From: Betaproteobacteria bacterium
GTDB taxonomy: Bacteria; Pseudomonadota; Gammaproteobacteria; Burkholderiales; Rhodocyclaceae
NCBI GenBank assembly: GCA_016709965.1
Contig: JADJLT010000001.1
Location: 1,261,001 to 1,325,000, forward strand
Direction of reading: 5' to 3'
Length of the DNA: 64,000 nucleotides
Of the stretch, positions 51,310-59,225 are shown in pieces. The translations under genes were made by a program, and so were the position numbers. The notes beneath the pieces are model-generated. The model had not been told where the DNA came from. It made no database searches and saw only the letters and a program-made list of their open reading frames with translations. The first letter of the stretch is position 1. Every line of letters starts with the position of its first letter.

Positions 51310-54300
51310 GCGACACCACCGAGAATGATGGCCGGGGCCAGCGGCGCCGATTCACCGGCAAACCAGTCGGCCGAATGCGCTACCTGCGGCAGAACGGACT
51401 TGCCCGACCACGGCAGCCAGCCGCGCCGCGGACAGTAACGCGCGATCGCTGCGGTCGACGGAGATTTTGCGGCCAAAATAATCCATTCGTTGTTGATCAA
51501 TTCCTGCAATGGCGGCTGTCGCTGCAGGATCACCGTCAGTACCGCCGGTGTCTGTTCGACCACCACCAGCAAGCGCATCGGTTCGTGAATTTCGACCATC
51601 TGCCAGGGCAATCCGGTACGCAAGTCGGAATCGGCGCCTTCCATGACACCGAACAGTCCGGTGATGTTATGGGTGATTTTGGAACCACAGCCAAAACGCT
51701 CGTTGTCAACGGTCGAAAAATAATATTCGAGCGCGATGCCGGCACCGACCGGTCCCGCCGCCAGCAGAATGCCTTCGACAATCCGGCCGTCATCGTCGCT
51801 GGCCGGGTCATACGAAATCAGGAAGACCCGACGGTCGAGGAATAGTCCGCGACTCATGTCACGGCGCCCGATGAAGGCAGCGGCATTGGTGGCGTGTCCC
51901 AGCTCCGGCCGCGCCTGAGAAATATCATTGGCACGGCCGACGACGTGCTGGCGCGCTTTCCAGGGCAGCGGGTGGATTGGCGCCGAGGCCAGCCGGCGGC
52001 AGCGTTCGGCGGCATGCGCCCGGCAGGCTTCGCTCAACTGCGTAACCAGCTTGTCGAGCCCCTGCTGAAAGGCTTCGGGCACGGCCTCGAGGTCGTACCA
52101 CTCGATCCCGTCATCGCAGGTATTGTGTTCCGCCGCGATGAACCAGCAGGTGTCGGGGATGACCAAACCACGCTTGGCCAGCCCGCATCTGACTTCGCTG
52201 CGATTGGCCATGGCCGCGAAAACCCGGGCATTCGGCCCGCCATGCTTGCCGGAACAGGCGCCACAGTCGTAGGCCGACATATGCGGATTGTTCTGACTGC
52301 CCGAACCGTGGCCGAACATCAGCACCAGCGGCGCAAAATTGGACGTCAGACCGATCATGCGCAGGAAAGCGTCGACCCCGTCGATCTGCTCAGCCTCGCT
52401 CAGGCCTAGCTGCGGCTCGTCGGGCGTCGCATCGGTCGGCTGCCCGGCGGTCAGACCCAGCCGGGTTGGCACCCGGCCATCGTATTGCTCGCGCCAGCGC
52501 CGTGCTGTCTCGCCAAACCAGGCCGGCGCCACCGTCACGGCAGCCAGCGAGGCCAGCGCGGGCAAGGCCCCCAGTGCTGTCAGCAAGGGGCCGGCGACGG
52601 ACCGCCGACGGGTGGCCTGATAAAACTCCTCGCGCCAGCGCAGGCGGCCTTCCCGGCGCGCGGCGCGCCTGCCTTGCCGGGCTTCCATCCCGACTTCGGG
52701 CAATTCGCGCACCAGTTGCGTCGGCTGCACAACCACCGGACAGAGCGCGGACATCTCCGTATCATCCAGCCCCTGCCAGTAGATCGGCACGCCAAAAAAT
52801 CCGGCGGCGCCGTAGGTGGCGATGGTCGGTGCAATTTCCTCCAGATGCCGGCGGGTGCCCTCTTCGCGATCGTCCATGCACATGACAACCTGCGCCGATG
52901 GCTGGGCCGGTGCCGATTGACGCGGATGGTTGGCGGTCAACGCCGAGAACAGCTGCTCCCGGTAGTGACGTTCATAGGCGAGCAGCCATATCTGGCCACG
53001 CGCCATCGGGGACAGACTGTTCGCGCAGTCGCGCAAGGCCTGAAGGTCATCCGTACCTAGCGTCTCGACATCCGCCAGGGTCATGCCCAGTTGCCAGCTC
53101 AGGGCGGCAAGTTGCCAGGCGTTACCGTTGGCATCACTGCCCGCCATCAGCGGTGCGATCTCTTCTGCCAAGCGATGCCAGTCGCCGGCATCGACATGGC
53201 TGCCGCGGGCCAGATCGACCAGATGGGCGGCCCGGTGCTGCAATTCTTCCGGCAACCAGGGCTGGTGCAAGGCGTCGCGAACCAGAAACTCATCCGGCCG
53301 CGCCGAGAAATATCCACCCAGCTCATTCAGGGTCATCGGGCCGCCGCTCAGGCGACGCAAAAGATCGTCGGTGAGCAGGCGCTCCAGCAAAACGCGCACG
53401 GTCAGGTAATCCAGCATGGCCACCGGCGTACCGTCGCCGCGCCCCGGATTGCGGTCGCGCCACAGGAACATGCCGGACCAGCCGGGCAACTCCATGCTCA
53501 GACGCTCCAGATAGCCGTACCACTGACTCTCATCGGGCAGCAGCCTGGGCAGCTCTTCGAGCAGCACATCGACCGGGTTGTTGGGCATGTGGAGGATTTC
53601 ATCGCGCACATTCGGCAACTCGTCCATTTCCCAGGCCATATCGAAGCCGGCGCTGGCTCGCCAGGCGGCAAAGAAGCCTTGCCCCTGCGCCGGATTTCGC
53701 CAGGCAGCAACGCCAAGGTCGAGATGCGCCGCCAGATGGCGCTGCAGGATGCTGCGCGCACTTTCCAGCACATCCTCCCCGCTGAGGTATTCGAGCAAGC
53801 TGCGCCAGGTCCAGCCCCGGCCGACCCGAGCCCGCAACTCGTCACAGCGGGTGCGTGCCTGCTGCTGCCAGGTCCCGGCATGGGTCGCATCACGCGGTAC
53901 AGCCGTAGCGGCGATTCCCGCGGTCAACCGGAAAAAATGGCGAAAAATCAAATTTTTGGTGAGGTCGGTTTCACGGAGCAGCCAGCTCTGGCGATGAACC
54001 TCCGGCACATCCATGCCGACACTCAGGCTGGCCAGCAAAATATCGCGCCGGGTCAGAGTGCGCAGCAGCGGCGCATCGAGGTTGGCGACAGCGTGGTCGT
54101 CCAGCGCGGCGGACAAGTCATCGATACTGATCCGCCCGGCGGCCAGACAGTCGCGAAATTTCGACTCCGACCAGTGGGTTGCTGCCCCGTTCAGCGCCTG
54201 AGCCGCCGCCAGCGCTTCGGTAAAGGGTAGATGCTGGAAACCGTGCAGGGTATTGTGATGCACAAAATCCCGTATCGGCGCCTGCGCCGGCAGTACATGC

Positions 54301-54362
54301 GTAAGATGCTCGACCCAGTAGGCCAGGCGTTCGCGGATGGGTAGTTCGTGCTCGGCGCTCAT
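51306..54362 (-). CDS. dabA: DabA (UPF0753/DUF2309), carbonic-anhydrase-like subunit of the DAB complex
   Basis: A soluble, zinc-binding protein that hydrates CO2 unidirectionally when bound to DabB. The 1018 residues are typical. By comparison with Halothiobacillus DabA (Cys351, Asp353, His524, Cys539) the zinc ligands map to Cys495 and Asp497 (VVMCMDDRE), His685 (MFGHGSGS) and Cys700 (YDCGACSG); all are present. It lies 1 base after the previous gene and overlaps dabB. Two copies of the dispersed repeat are inside the gene, at 51442-51485 (degraded) and 53911-53958. Confidence 0.93.
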   Translation of the reverse strand: MSAEHELPIRERLAYWVEHLTHVLPAQAPIRDFVHHNTLHGFQHLPFTEALAAAQALNGAATHWSESKFRDCLAAGRISIDDLSAALDDHAVANLDAPLLRTLTRRDILLASLSVGMDVPEVHRQSWLLRETDLTKNLIFRHFFRLTAGIAATAVPRDATHAGTWQQQARTRCDELRARVGRGWTWRSLLEYLSGEDVLESARSILQRHLAAHLDLGVAAWRNPAQGQGFFAAWRASAGFDMAWEMDELPNVRDEILHMPNNPVDVLLEELPRLLPDESQWYGYLERLSMELPGWSGMFLWRDRNPGRGDGTPVAMLDYLTVRVLLERLLTDDLLRRLSGGPMTLNELGGYFSARPDEFLVRDALHQPWLPEELQHRAAHLVDLARGSHVDAGDWHRLAEEIAPLMAGSDANGNAWQLAALSWQLGMTLADVETLGTDDLQALRDCANSLSPMARGQIWLLAYERHYREQLFSALTANHPRQSAPAQPSAQVVMCMDDREEGTRRHLEEIAPTIATYGAAGFFGVPIYWQGLDDTEMSALCPVVVQPTQLVRELPEVGMEARQGRRAARREGRLRWREEFYQATRRRSVAGPLLTALGALPALASLAAVTVAPAWFGETARRWREQYDGRVPTRLGLTAGQPTDATPDEPQLGLSEAEQIDGVDAFLRMIGLTSNFAPLVLMFGHGSGSQNNPHMSAYDCGACSGKHGGPNARVFAAMANRSEVRCGLAKRGLVIPDTCWFIAAEHNTCDDGIEWYDLEAVPEAFQQGLDKLVTQLSEACRAHAAERCRRLASAPIHPLPWKARQHVVGRANDISQARPELGHATNAAAFIGRRDMSRGLFLDRRVFLISYDPASDDDGRIVEGILLAAGPVGAGIALEYYFSTVDNERFGCGSKITHNITGLFGVMEGADSDLRTGLPWQMVEIHEPMRLLVVVEQTPAVLTVILQRQPPLQELINNEWIILAAKSPSTAAIARYCPRRGWLPWSGKSVLPQVAHSADWFAGESAPLAPAIILGGVA
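51442..51485 (+). repeat. Degraded dispersed repeat copy in dabA
   Basis: GCGATCGCTGCGGTCGACGG at 51442-51461 followed by AGATTTTGCGGCCAAAAT. The flanks fit the family but the core has two changes. Confidence 0.4.
53911..53958 (+). repeat. Dispersed repeat copy in dabA (exact core)
   Basis: CGGTCAACCGG at 53921-53931, then AAAAAATGGCGAAAAATCAAATTTTT. In dabA it is read on the other strand as HFFRLTAGIA. Confidence 0.8.
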
Positions 54363-54363
54363 C

Positions 54364-55809
54364 CTACGCTCCGAACAATCCGGCCACCCGGCCTACGCTG
54401 CCGGCCACCAAATCAAGCAAAGGCGCCGGCCAGACGCCCAGCACCACAATACCCGTGGCCAGCAAGCCGGCCGCCACCGCTTCGGTCCGGGTCATATCCG
54501 GCAAGTCCATACGCGGCCCCTTCAGGCACAGGCGCCCGATGACCCGCAAACTGTAGGCGGCGCCGATCAGCAGGGCCAGGCCGAGCAGAATCACCCAGGC
54601 GCCCCAGCGCGCATAGCCGCCAATCAGGACATGCAATTCGGCTATGAACCCGGCGCTGCCGGGCAGGCCAAGCGCCGCCAGAAAACCGAAGGCCACGAAG
54701 AAAGCGAAACGTGGCGCCTTGCCCGTGAGCGATCCATAATCCGCCAGATCGCGACTATGCGTGCGCTGATAAAGCAGCCCGACGACCAGAAACAGCGTGC
54801 CGGCCGTCAGCCCATGCGCCACCATCTGGACGACGGCGCCAGTCAGTCCGGTCACGTTCAGCGTGGCAATGCCGAGCAGCACAATCCCCATGTGCGAAAT
54901 CGACGAGTAGGCGACCATCGCCTTCAAATCCTGCTGACGCCAGGCCAGAATGCCGCCGTAAAGCAGGCTGACGAAGGCCAGGATGGCCAACCAGTCCTGC
55001 GTCGCCAACAAGGCGGCCGGCAATGTCTCGGCCGCCCGAATCAAACCATAGGCCCCCATCTTGAGCAGGACACCGGAGAGCAGGATGGACACCGGGCTGG
55101 GCGCCTCGACGTGGGCCAGTGGCAGCCAGCCATGCAACGGGACCACCGGCATCTTGACGCCGAAGCCGATGAACAGGCCGGCGAAGATCAGCAGTTGCGT
55201 ATTCAGCGGCAAACCACGGCCGCCTTCCGCCATGTCGGCCATCGCAAAACTGTGGCCCGGCGCCGCGTCATAGAGAAAGAGCAGCGCGACCAGCATGAAG
55301 ACCGAACCGCCCAATGTATACAGGAAGAAATTCAGCGCCGCCCGCTGCCGATTCTGTCCGCCCAACCGGTCGATCAGGAAAAACAGCGGCAGCAACGTGG
55401 CTTCCCAGAACACATAGAACAGGGACCAGTCGCGCGCCGTGAATACACCGAACATGGCCGACTCAAGGAGCAAGACCAGCACGAAATAAAGTCGCGCCCC
55501 GGCCTCCATGCGGCGCGACATCAGCACGGCAATCAGTGACAGCAGGGCCGTCAATAGCACCATGGCCAATGAAATGCCATCGACACCCAGTGCAAAGTAC
55601 GAACCAAGGCGCACGTTCCAGGGCCGGCTTTCAAACATCTGTACGGCGGCGCCAGCCGGCTCGAACTGGTCGGCCAGCCACAACGCATAACCCAACGTAG
55701 CCACCGAGAAAATCATCGCTACCTGCCACAAATACAGCGCGCGACGCACTGGTAGCACGGCCAGCAAAGCTGCCCCCGCCACCGGCAGAAAAACCAGCAC
55801 CTTCAGCAC
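54364..55809 (-). CDS. NuoM-like proton-translocating membrane subunit (DAB operon, 1st gene)
   Basis: A 481-residue NuoM-type protein with about 14 segments. The glutamate is in FYVFWEATLLPLFFL and the lysine in GVKMPVVPLHGWLPLAHVEAP, both intact. It is the first gene of the operon, 1 base before dabA, and transcribed divergently from the peroxiredoxin gene. In canonical DAB loci DabB alone provides this fold, so its presence is unusual. Confidence 0.86.
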   Translation of the reverse strand: MLKVLVFLPVAGAALLAVLPVRRALYLWQVAMIFSVATLGYALWLADQFEPAGAAVQMFESRPWNVRLGSYFALGVDGISLAMVLLTALLSLIAVLMSRRMEAGARLYFVLVLLLESAMFGVFTARDWSLFYVFWEATLLPLFFLIDRLGGQNRQRAALNFFLYTLGGSVFMLVALLFLYDAAPGHSFAMADMAEGGRGLPLNTQLLIFAGLFIGFGVKMPVVPLHGWLPLAHVEAPSPVSILLSGVLLKMGAYGLIRAAETLPAALLATQDWLAILAFVSLLYGGILAWRQQDLKAMVAYSSISHMGIVLLGIATLNVTGLTGAVVQMVAHGLTAGTLFLVVGLLYQRTHSRDLADYGSLTGKAPRFAFFVAFGFLAALGLPGSAGFIAELHVLIGGYARWGAWVILLGLALLIGAAYSLRVIGRLCLKGPRMDLPDMTRTEAVAAGLLATGIVVLGVWPAPLLDLVAGSVGRVAGLFGA

Positions 55810-56003
55810 GTTCCGGCCCCTCCGGCCATACGCTTTGAATTCATAATTATCATGTCGCGATTATGCCAGCGCCCCACCGCTTAAAGACAAGCGCAGGCCA
55901 AGACTTCGACGCAGCGCCAAAGCCCGCCAACCGGTTTGACACGACCAGCACGCTTGGTTAAATTGAACGTTTCCCCCAACCAAACATTATCAGGAGTTCC
56001 CCC

Positions 56004-56603
56004 ATGGCCGTTCTCGTTGGCAAGCAAGCCCCGGATTTCACCGCCACCGCCGTTTATGGCAACAACGAAATCAAGGAACTGAAACTGTCCCAGTTCAAGG
56101 GCAAGCCCGTCGTTCTCTTTTTCTACCCGCTCGACTTCACCTTCGTCTGCCCGTCCGAACTGATCGCTTTCGATCATCGTCTGGAAGAATTTGCCCAGCG
56201 CGGCGTCGAAGTGATCGGTGTCTCCATCGACTCCCAGTTCACCCACCTGGCCTGGAAGAACACCACAGTCAAGGACGGTGGTATCGGCCAGGTTGGCTAT
56301 CCGCTGGTTGCTGACGTCAAACACGACATCTGCCGCGCTTACGACGTCGAACTCGAAGCTGCTGGCGTTGCCCTGCGTGGCTCCTTCCTGATCGACAAGA
56401 CCGGCGTGGTCATGCACCAAGTCGTCAACATGCTGCCGCTCGGCCGCAATATCGACGAAATGCTGCGCATGGTCGACGCCCTGCAATTCTTTGAAGAACA
56501 CGGCGAAGTCTGCCCGGCGGGCTGGAACAAGGGCAAGCCCGGCATGGTTGCCTCGACCGAAGGTGTTGCTGCCTATCTGGCCAAAAACGCCAAAAAACTG
56601 TAA
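56004..56603 (+). CDS. Typical 2-Cys peroxiredoxin (AhpC/Tsa)
   Basis: Reduces peroxides with thiol electrons. The 199-residue protein has the peroxidatic Cys49 in FTFVCP and the resolving Cys170 in EVCPAGW, both intact. Ribosome binding site AGGAG lies 8 bases upstream. It stands alone with its own terminator, divergent from the DAB operon. Confidence 0.95.
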   Translation: MAVLVGKQAPDFTATAVYGNNEIKELKLSQFKGKPVVLFFYPLDFTFVCPSELIAFDHRLEEFAQRGVEVIGVSIDSQFTHLAWKNTTVKDGGIGQVGYPLVADVKHDICRAYDVELEAAGVALRGSFLIDKTGVVMHQVVNMLPLGRNIDEMLRMVDALQFFEEHGEVCPAGWNKGKPGMVASTEGVAAYLAKNAKKL

Positions 56604-56637
56604 TTCCGCCTCGCCCAATTTGCGGGCAAGTAAATAA

Positions 56638-56670
56638 AACCTCATGCTTTTCAAGCTGAGGTTTTTTTTA
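56638..56670 (+). terminator. Terminator after peroxiredoxin
   Basis: AACCTCA-GCTT/AAGC-TGAGGTT stem with a run of eight or nine T. Confidence 0.87.
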
Positions 56671-56733
56671 TTGTTATTTAACCAAATATCAGGATAAAAT
56701 TTGGTGAATTTGTAATTTCAGCAGGGACGAAAA

Positions 56734-57654
56734 ATGGCCGACACCGAATATCTCAGCACCAGGCAAGCCGCTCTCCGCTTGGGCGTTTCCCTTGGCACCG
56801 TTCAGAACATGGTGGAAAGCGGGGCGCTCGAGGCATGGAAGACGGCTGGCGGACATCGCCGCATTCCCGCCACATCGGTCGATGCGCTGCTGGCTCGACG
56901 CCGCAACCTGACGCCCAGCGCCCTGGAGTCTGGGGGTCAACTCGACATTCTGATCGCTGAAGATGACTCGACGTTGCAAATGCTCTATCAGATGACCATC
57001 GAAAGCTGGAATCTGCCAATCAAGCTACGCGTTGTCGCCAACGGATTCGACGGCCTGTTGCAAGTCGGCCAGCGCCAGCCAGACATTCTGATCGCCGACT
57101 TGATGATGCCCGGCATGGATGGCTTCGAGATGATTCGCCGACTGCGCGCCAATTCAGATCTGGCTCGCATGGACATCATCGTGGTCAGCGCCATTGATCG
57201 TGAAGAGGTGATCAAACGCGGCCTGCCCACCGACATCACCATCTTCGGCAAGCCCATCCCCTTCCACGAAATCAAGGGCTTCCTGCTCGGCCGTCTGGCC
57301 GCCCGCCAGCGCCTGGGCACAAGCCCCGATCCACTTGGGGCATGGCGCGTGCGAACCGAGGGCCAGCCGGGGGGCCCCGGGGCGGGGGCGGGCGGGGGGG
57401 GGGGGGGGGCCGCCCCGGGGGGCCCGGGCGGCCCCGGGGGGGGGGGGGGGGGGGGGGGGGGCGCCCGGCCGCGGGGGGGCCCCCCCCGGGGGGGGGGACC
57501 CCCGGGGGGGAATTTTCAGTATTTCCAAAGGATGCCCGGCGAAATCGGTGACCTCCGGTGGCCGAGCTTTGCCTTATCCCAGAACACCACAAAGAAGATT
57601 CAGGAGACAAAACATGGGATTTTTTGGAAAAAACAGTGCTCTCGAAAAGATTGA
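56734..57654 (+). CDS. MerR/excisionase-type HTH fused to a response regulator receiver; 3' end unreliable
   Basis: Residues 1-60 form an excisionase-like HTH (TRQAALRLGVSLGTVQNMVESG, with AWKTAGGHRRIP). A receiver follows (about 70-190) with the phospho-acceptor Asp122 in LIADLMMPGMDG and Lys in IFGKPIPF. The natural protein probably ends near residue 200. After that the frame passes through the GC-only tract (Gly/Pro/Ala/Arg) and out of frame over the chemoreceptor start to a stop at 57654. The true stop was probably lost. GGGACG is a weak ribosome binding site. Confidence 0.75.
   Translation: MADTEYLSTRQAALRLGVSLGTVQNMVESGALEAWKTAGGHRRIPATSVDALLARRRNLTPSALESGGQLDILIAEDDSTLQMLYQMTIESWNLPIKLRVVANGFDGLLQVGQRQPDILIADLMMPGMDGFEMIRRLRANSDLARMDIIVVSAIDREEVIKRGLPTDITIFGKPIPFHEIKGFLLGRLAARQRLGTSPDPLGAWRVRTEGQPGGPGAGAGGGGGGAAPGGPGGPGGGGGGGGGARPRGGPPRGGGPPGGNFQYFQRMPGEIGDLRWPSFALSQNTTKKIQETKHGIFWKKQCSRKD
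57366..57510. repeat. Extreme GC-only tract, with runs of 16 and 26 G
   Basis: From 57366 to 57497 all 132 bases are G or C, with G runs at 57394-57409 (16) and 57436-57461 (26), followed by ACCCCCGGGGGGG. It differs from everything else in the window and looks like a false sequence patch; a real G-quadruplex-forming repeat is the alternative. Confidence 0.8.
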
Positions 57655-59131
57655 CCGCGATATCGCGGCCATCGCCGATGGTAAAGAAGATCTTTCCTAT
57701 GCCCTCGGCACCACGGGAGGCGATGTTGCCGGGCGTATATCAGGCAATATCAATCGTTTCTTCAGCCGCGTACGCGGTCTCATATCTCACGCTCGAGAGC
57801 GTAGCGTCAGCATCGCTGCCGATGCCGCTCGAATGAATTACCTGATCCAGCAAACCGATGCTGCCGTCCAGCGCCAGGAGGCATTTGCTGCCACCGTCTT
57901 CGAATCAAGCAATCGCGTCAATCAGGCAGTCGGTGAAGTTGCCATGAATTCCGATGCCATCGAGTCATCAACCAGGAACAATCTCGAACTGGCGCAGCGC
58001 TCGCTGGATCAAATGGAAACAGTTGCTTCGACCATGCGCTCAACTAATGCCCACATTGAGCATTTCTCGTCGACGGTTAGTGAATTGCACAGCAGTTCGA
58101 TGAAGATCAACGAGATCGTTTCGTTGATCAACGATATTTCCGACCAGACCAATCTTCTGGCGCTCAATGCCGCCATCGAGGCAGCCCGGGCCGGCGAGGC
58201 CGGGCGCGGCTTTGCCGTGGTCGCCGATGAAGTGCGCAAGCTGGCCGAAAAGGTCAAGACCGCGACCCAGGTCATCGGACAGAACACGCAGTCGATGATC
58301 AATCTGGTATCGGACACATCGGCCAAGACACAAACCATTGTCGGTGAAGTGACGCGCGCCAATGGCTACATCGAAACCTCGGCAGCCGACCTGACGACCA
58401 TGGTTGGCGATTTCAAGCAGACGACCGAACAGCTCTCCACCATCTCCACCGCCATCTACAACCTGCGCGAGAGCAACCAGGCCATTCACCGCGAAGTCGA
58501 AGAAATCCGCGATCACTCCCGCGATATTTCGGGTCGCATGAAGCAATGCATCGACAGCGCCAAGACCCTGCGCGAATCAACCGAAGAACTGCAATGCACG
58601 CTGGCCGATTTCCGCACCGGCAACAGCATGTTCGATACGCTGCATGACAAGTGCACCGGGTTCCGCGACAACGTTCTTGCCGTGCTGCAGAAGCTGGCTG
58701 ACCGTGGCGTCAATGTTTTCGACCAGGCTTACAAGGAAATTCCCGGCTCCAACCCCAAGCGTTACACCACTGCCTACGATAGCCAGTGTGATGCCGAATT
58801 GACGCGGATGTATGACGAACTGCTGCGCGATGTTAACGGGCTGACTTACTCCCTGTGCGTCGACACGAACGGTTATGCGCCGGCTCACAACGGCATCTTT
58901 TCCAACGCGCCCAGCGGTGACCCCGAGCTTGACCTGGTCAAGTGCCGGCACAAACGTATCTTCAACGACCCGGTGGGTCTCAAGCTGGCCAAAAACCAGA
59001 AGACATCGCTGTTCCAGACCTACGTCCGCGATACCGGCGAGATTCTCAACGACCTGTCGATGCCTATCGTCATTGGCGGGCGCCACTGGGGTGCCGTGCG
59101 TATCGGCTTCAAGACCGATTTGGTCATGTAG
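57614..59131 (+). CDS. Soluble methyl-accepting chemotaxis protein with C-terminal sensor region
   Basis: A 505-residue chemoreceptor with no membrane segment. The signalling hairpin contains ISDQTNLLALNAAIEAARAGEAGRGFAVVADEVRKLAEK, centred near residue 190. A coiled coil follows to about 340, then a C-terminal domain (about 350-505) with YTTAYDSQCDAE, LVKCRHKRIFNDP and GRHWGAVRIGF, like the CACHE/PAS-type sensor of some betaproteobacterial receptors. The ATG follows CAGGAGAC. The preceding receiver gene may share its pathway. Confidence 0.88.
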   Translation: MGFFGKNSALEKIDRDIAAIADGKEDLSYALGTTGGDVAGRISGNINRFFSRVRGLISHARERSVSIAADAARMNYLIQQTDAAVQRQEAFAATVFESSNRVNQAVGEVAMNSDAIESSTRNNLELAQRSLDQMETVASTMRSTNAHIEHFSSTVSELHSSSMKINEIVSLINDISDQTNLLALNAAIEAARAGEAGRGFAVVADEVRKLAEKVKTATQVIGQNTQSMINLVSDTSAKTQTIVGEVTRANGYIETSAADLTTMVGDFKQTTEQLSTISTAIYNLRESNQAIHREVEEIRDHSRDISGRMKQCIDSAKTLRESTEELQCTLADFRTGNSMFDTLHDKCTGFRDNVLAVLQKLADRGVNVFDQAYKEIPGSNPKRYTTAYDSQCDAELTRMYDELLRDVNGLTYSLCVDTNGYAPAHNGIFSNAPSGDPELDLVKCRHKRIFNDPVGLKLAKNQKTSLFQTYVRDTGEILNDLSMPIVIGGRHWGAVRIGFKTDLVM

Positions 59132-59152
59132 CCACCTGTTACGCTGGCCACA

Positions 59153-59190
59153 GCGATTGCCACGGTCAACCGGAAAAAATGGTCAAAAAT
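59153..59190 (+). repeat. Dispersed repeat copy after the chemoreceptor gene (exact core)
   Basis: GCGATTGCCACGGTCAACCG begins at 59153; core 59163-59173, then AAAAAATGGTCAAAAAT. Intergenic, the reference copy for the consensus. Confidence 0.8.
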
Positions 59191-59191
59191 A

Positions 59192-59225
59192 AAAAGGGCG
59201 CTCGACGGCGCCCTTCTCTTTTTGC
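59192..59225. terminator. Bidirectional terminator between the chemoreceptor gene and dnaE
   Basis: AAGGGCGC-TCGACG-GCGCCCTT stem with an A run before and CTCTTTTT after, between convergent genes. Confidence 0.85.

Noticed and set aside
54337..55539. 400-codon plus-strand open frame
   Set aside because: Antisense to the NuoM-like gene; composition (Gln/Arg/His-rich) is typical of a shadow frame.
51306..55809. NuoM/L-like genes as a respiratory Complex I operon
   Set aside because: No nuoA-K, E, F or G genes and no hydrogenase genes; dabA between them points to a DAB system.
57335..57613. Gly/Pro-rich N-terminal extension of the chemoreceptor frame
   Set aside because: Encoded by the GC-only tract; a good ribosome binding site precedes the ATG at 57614.
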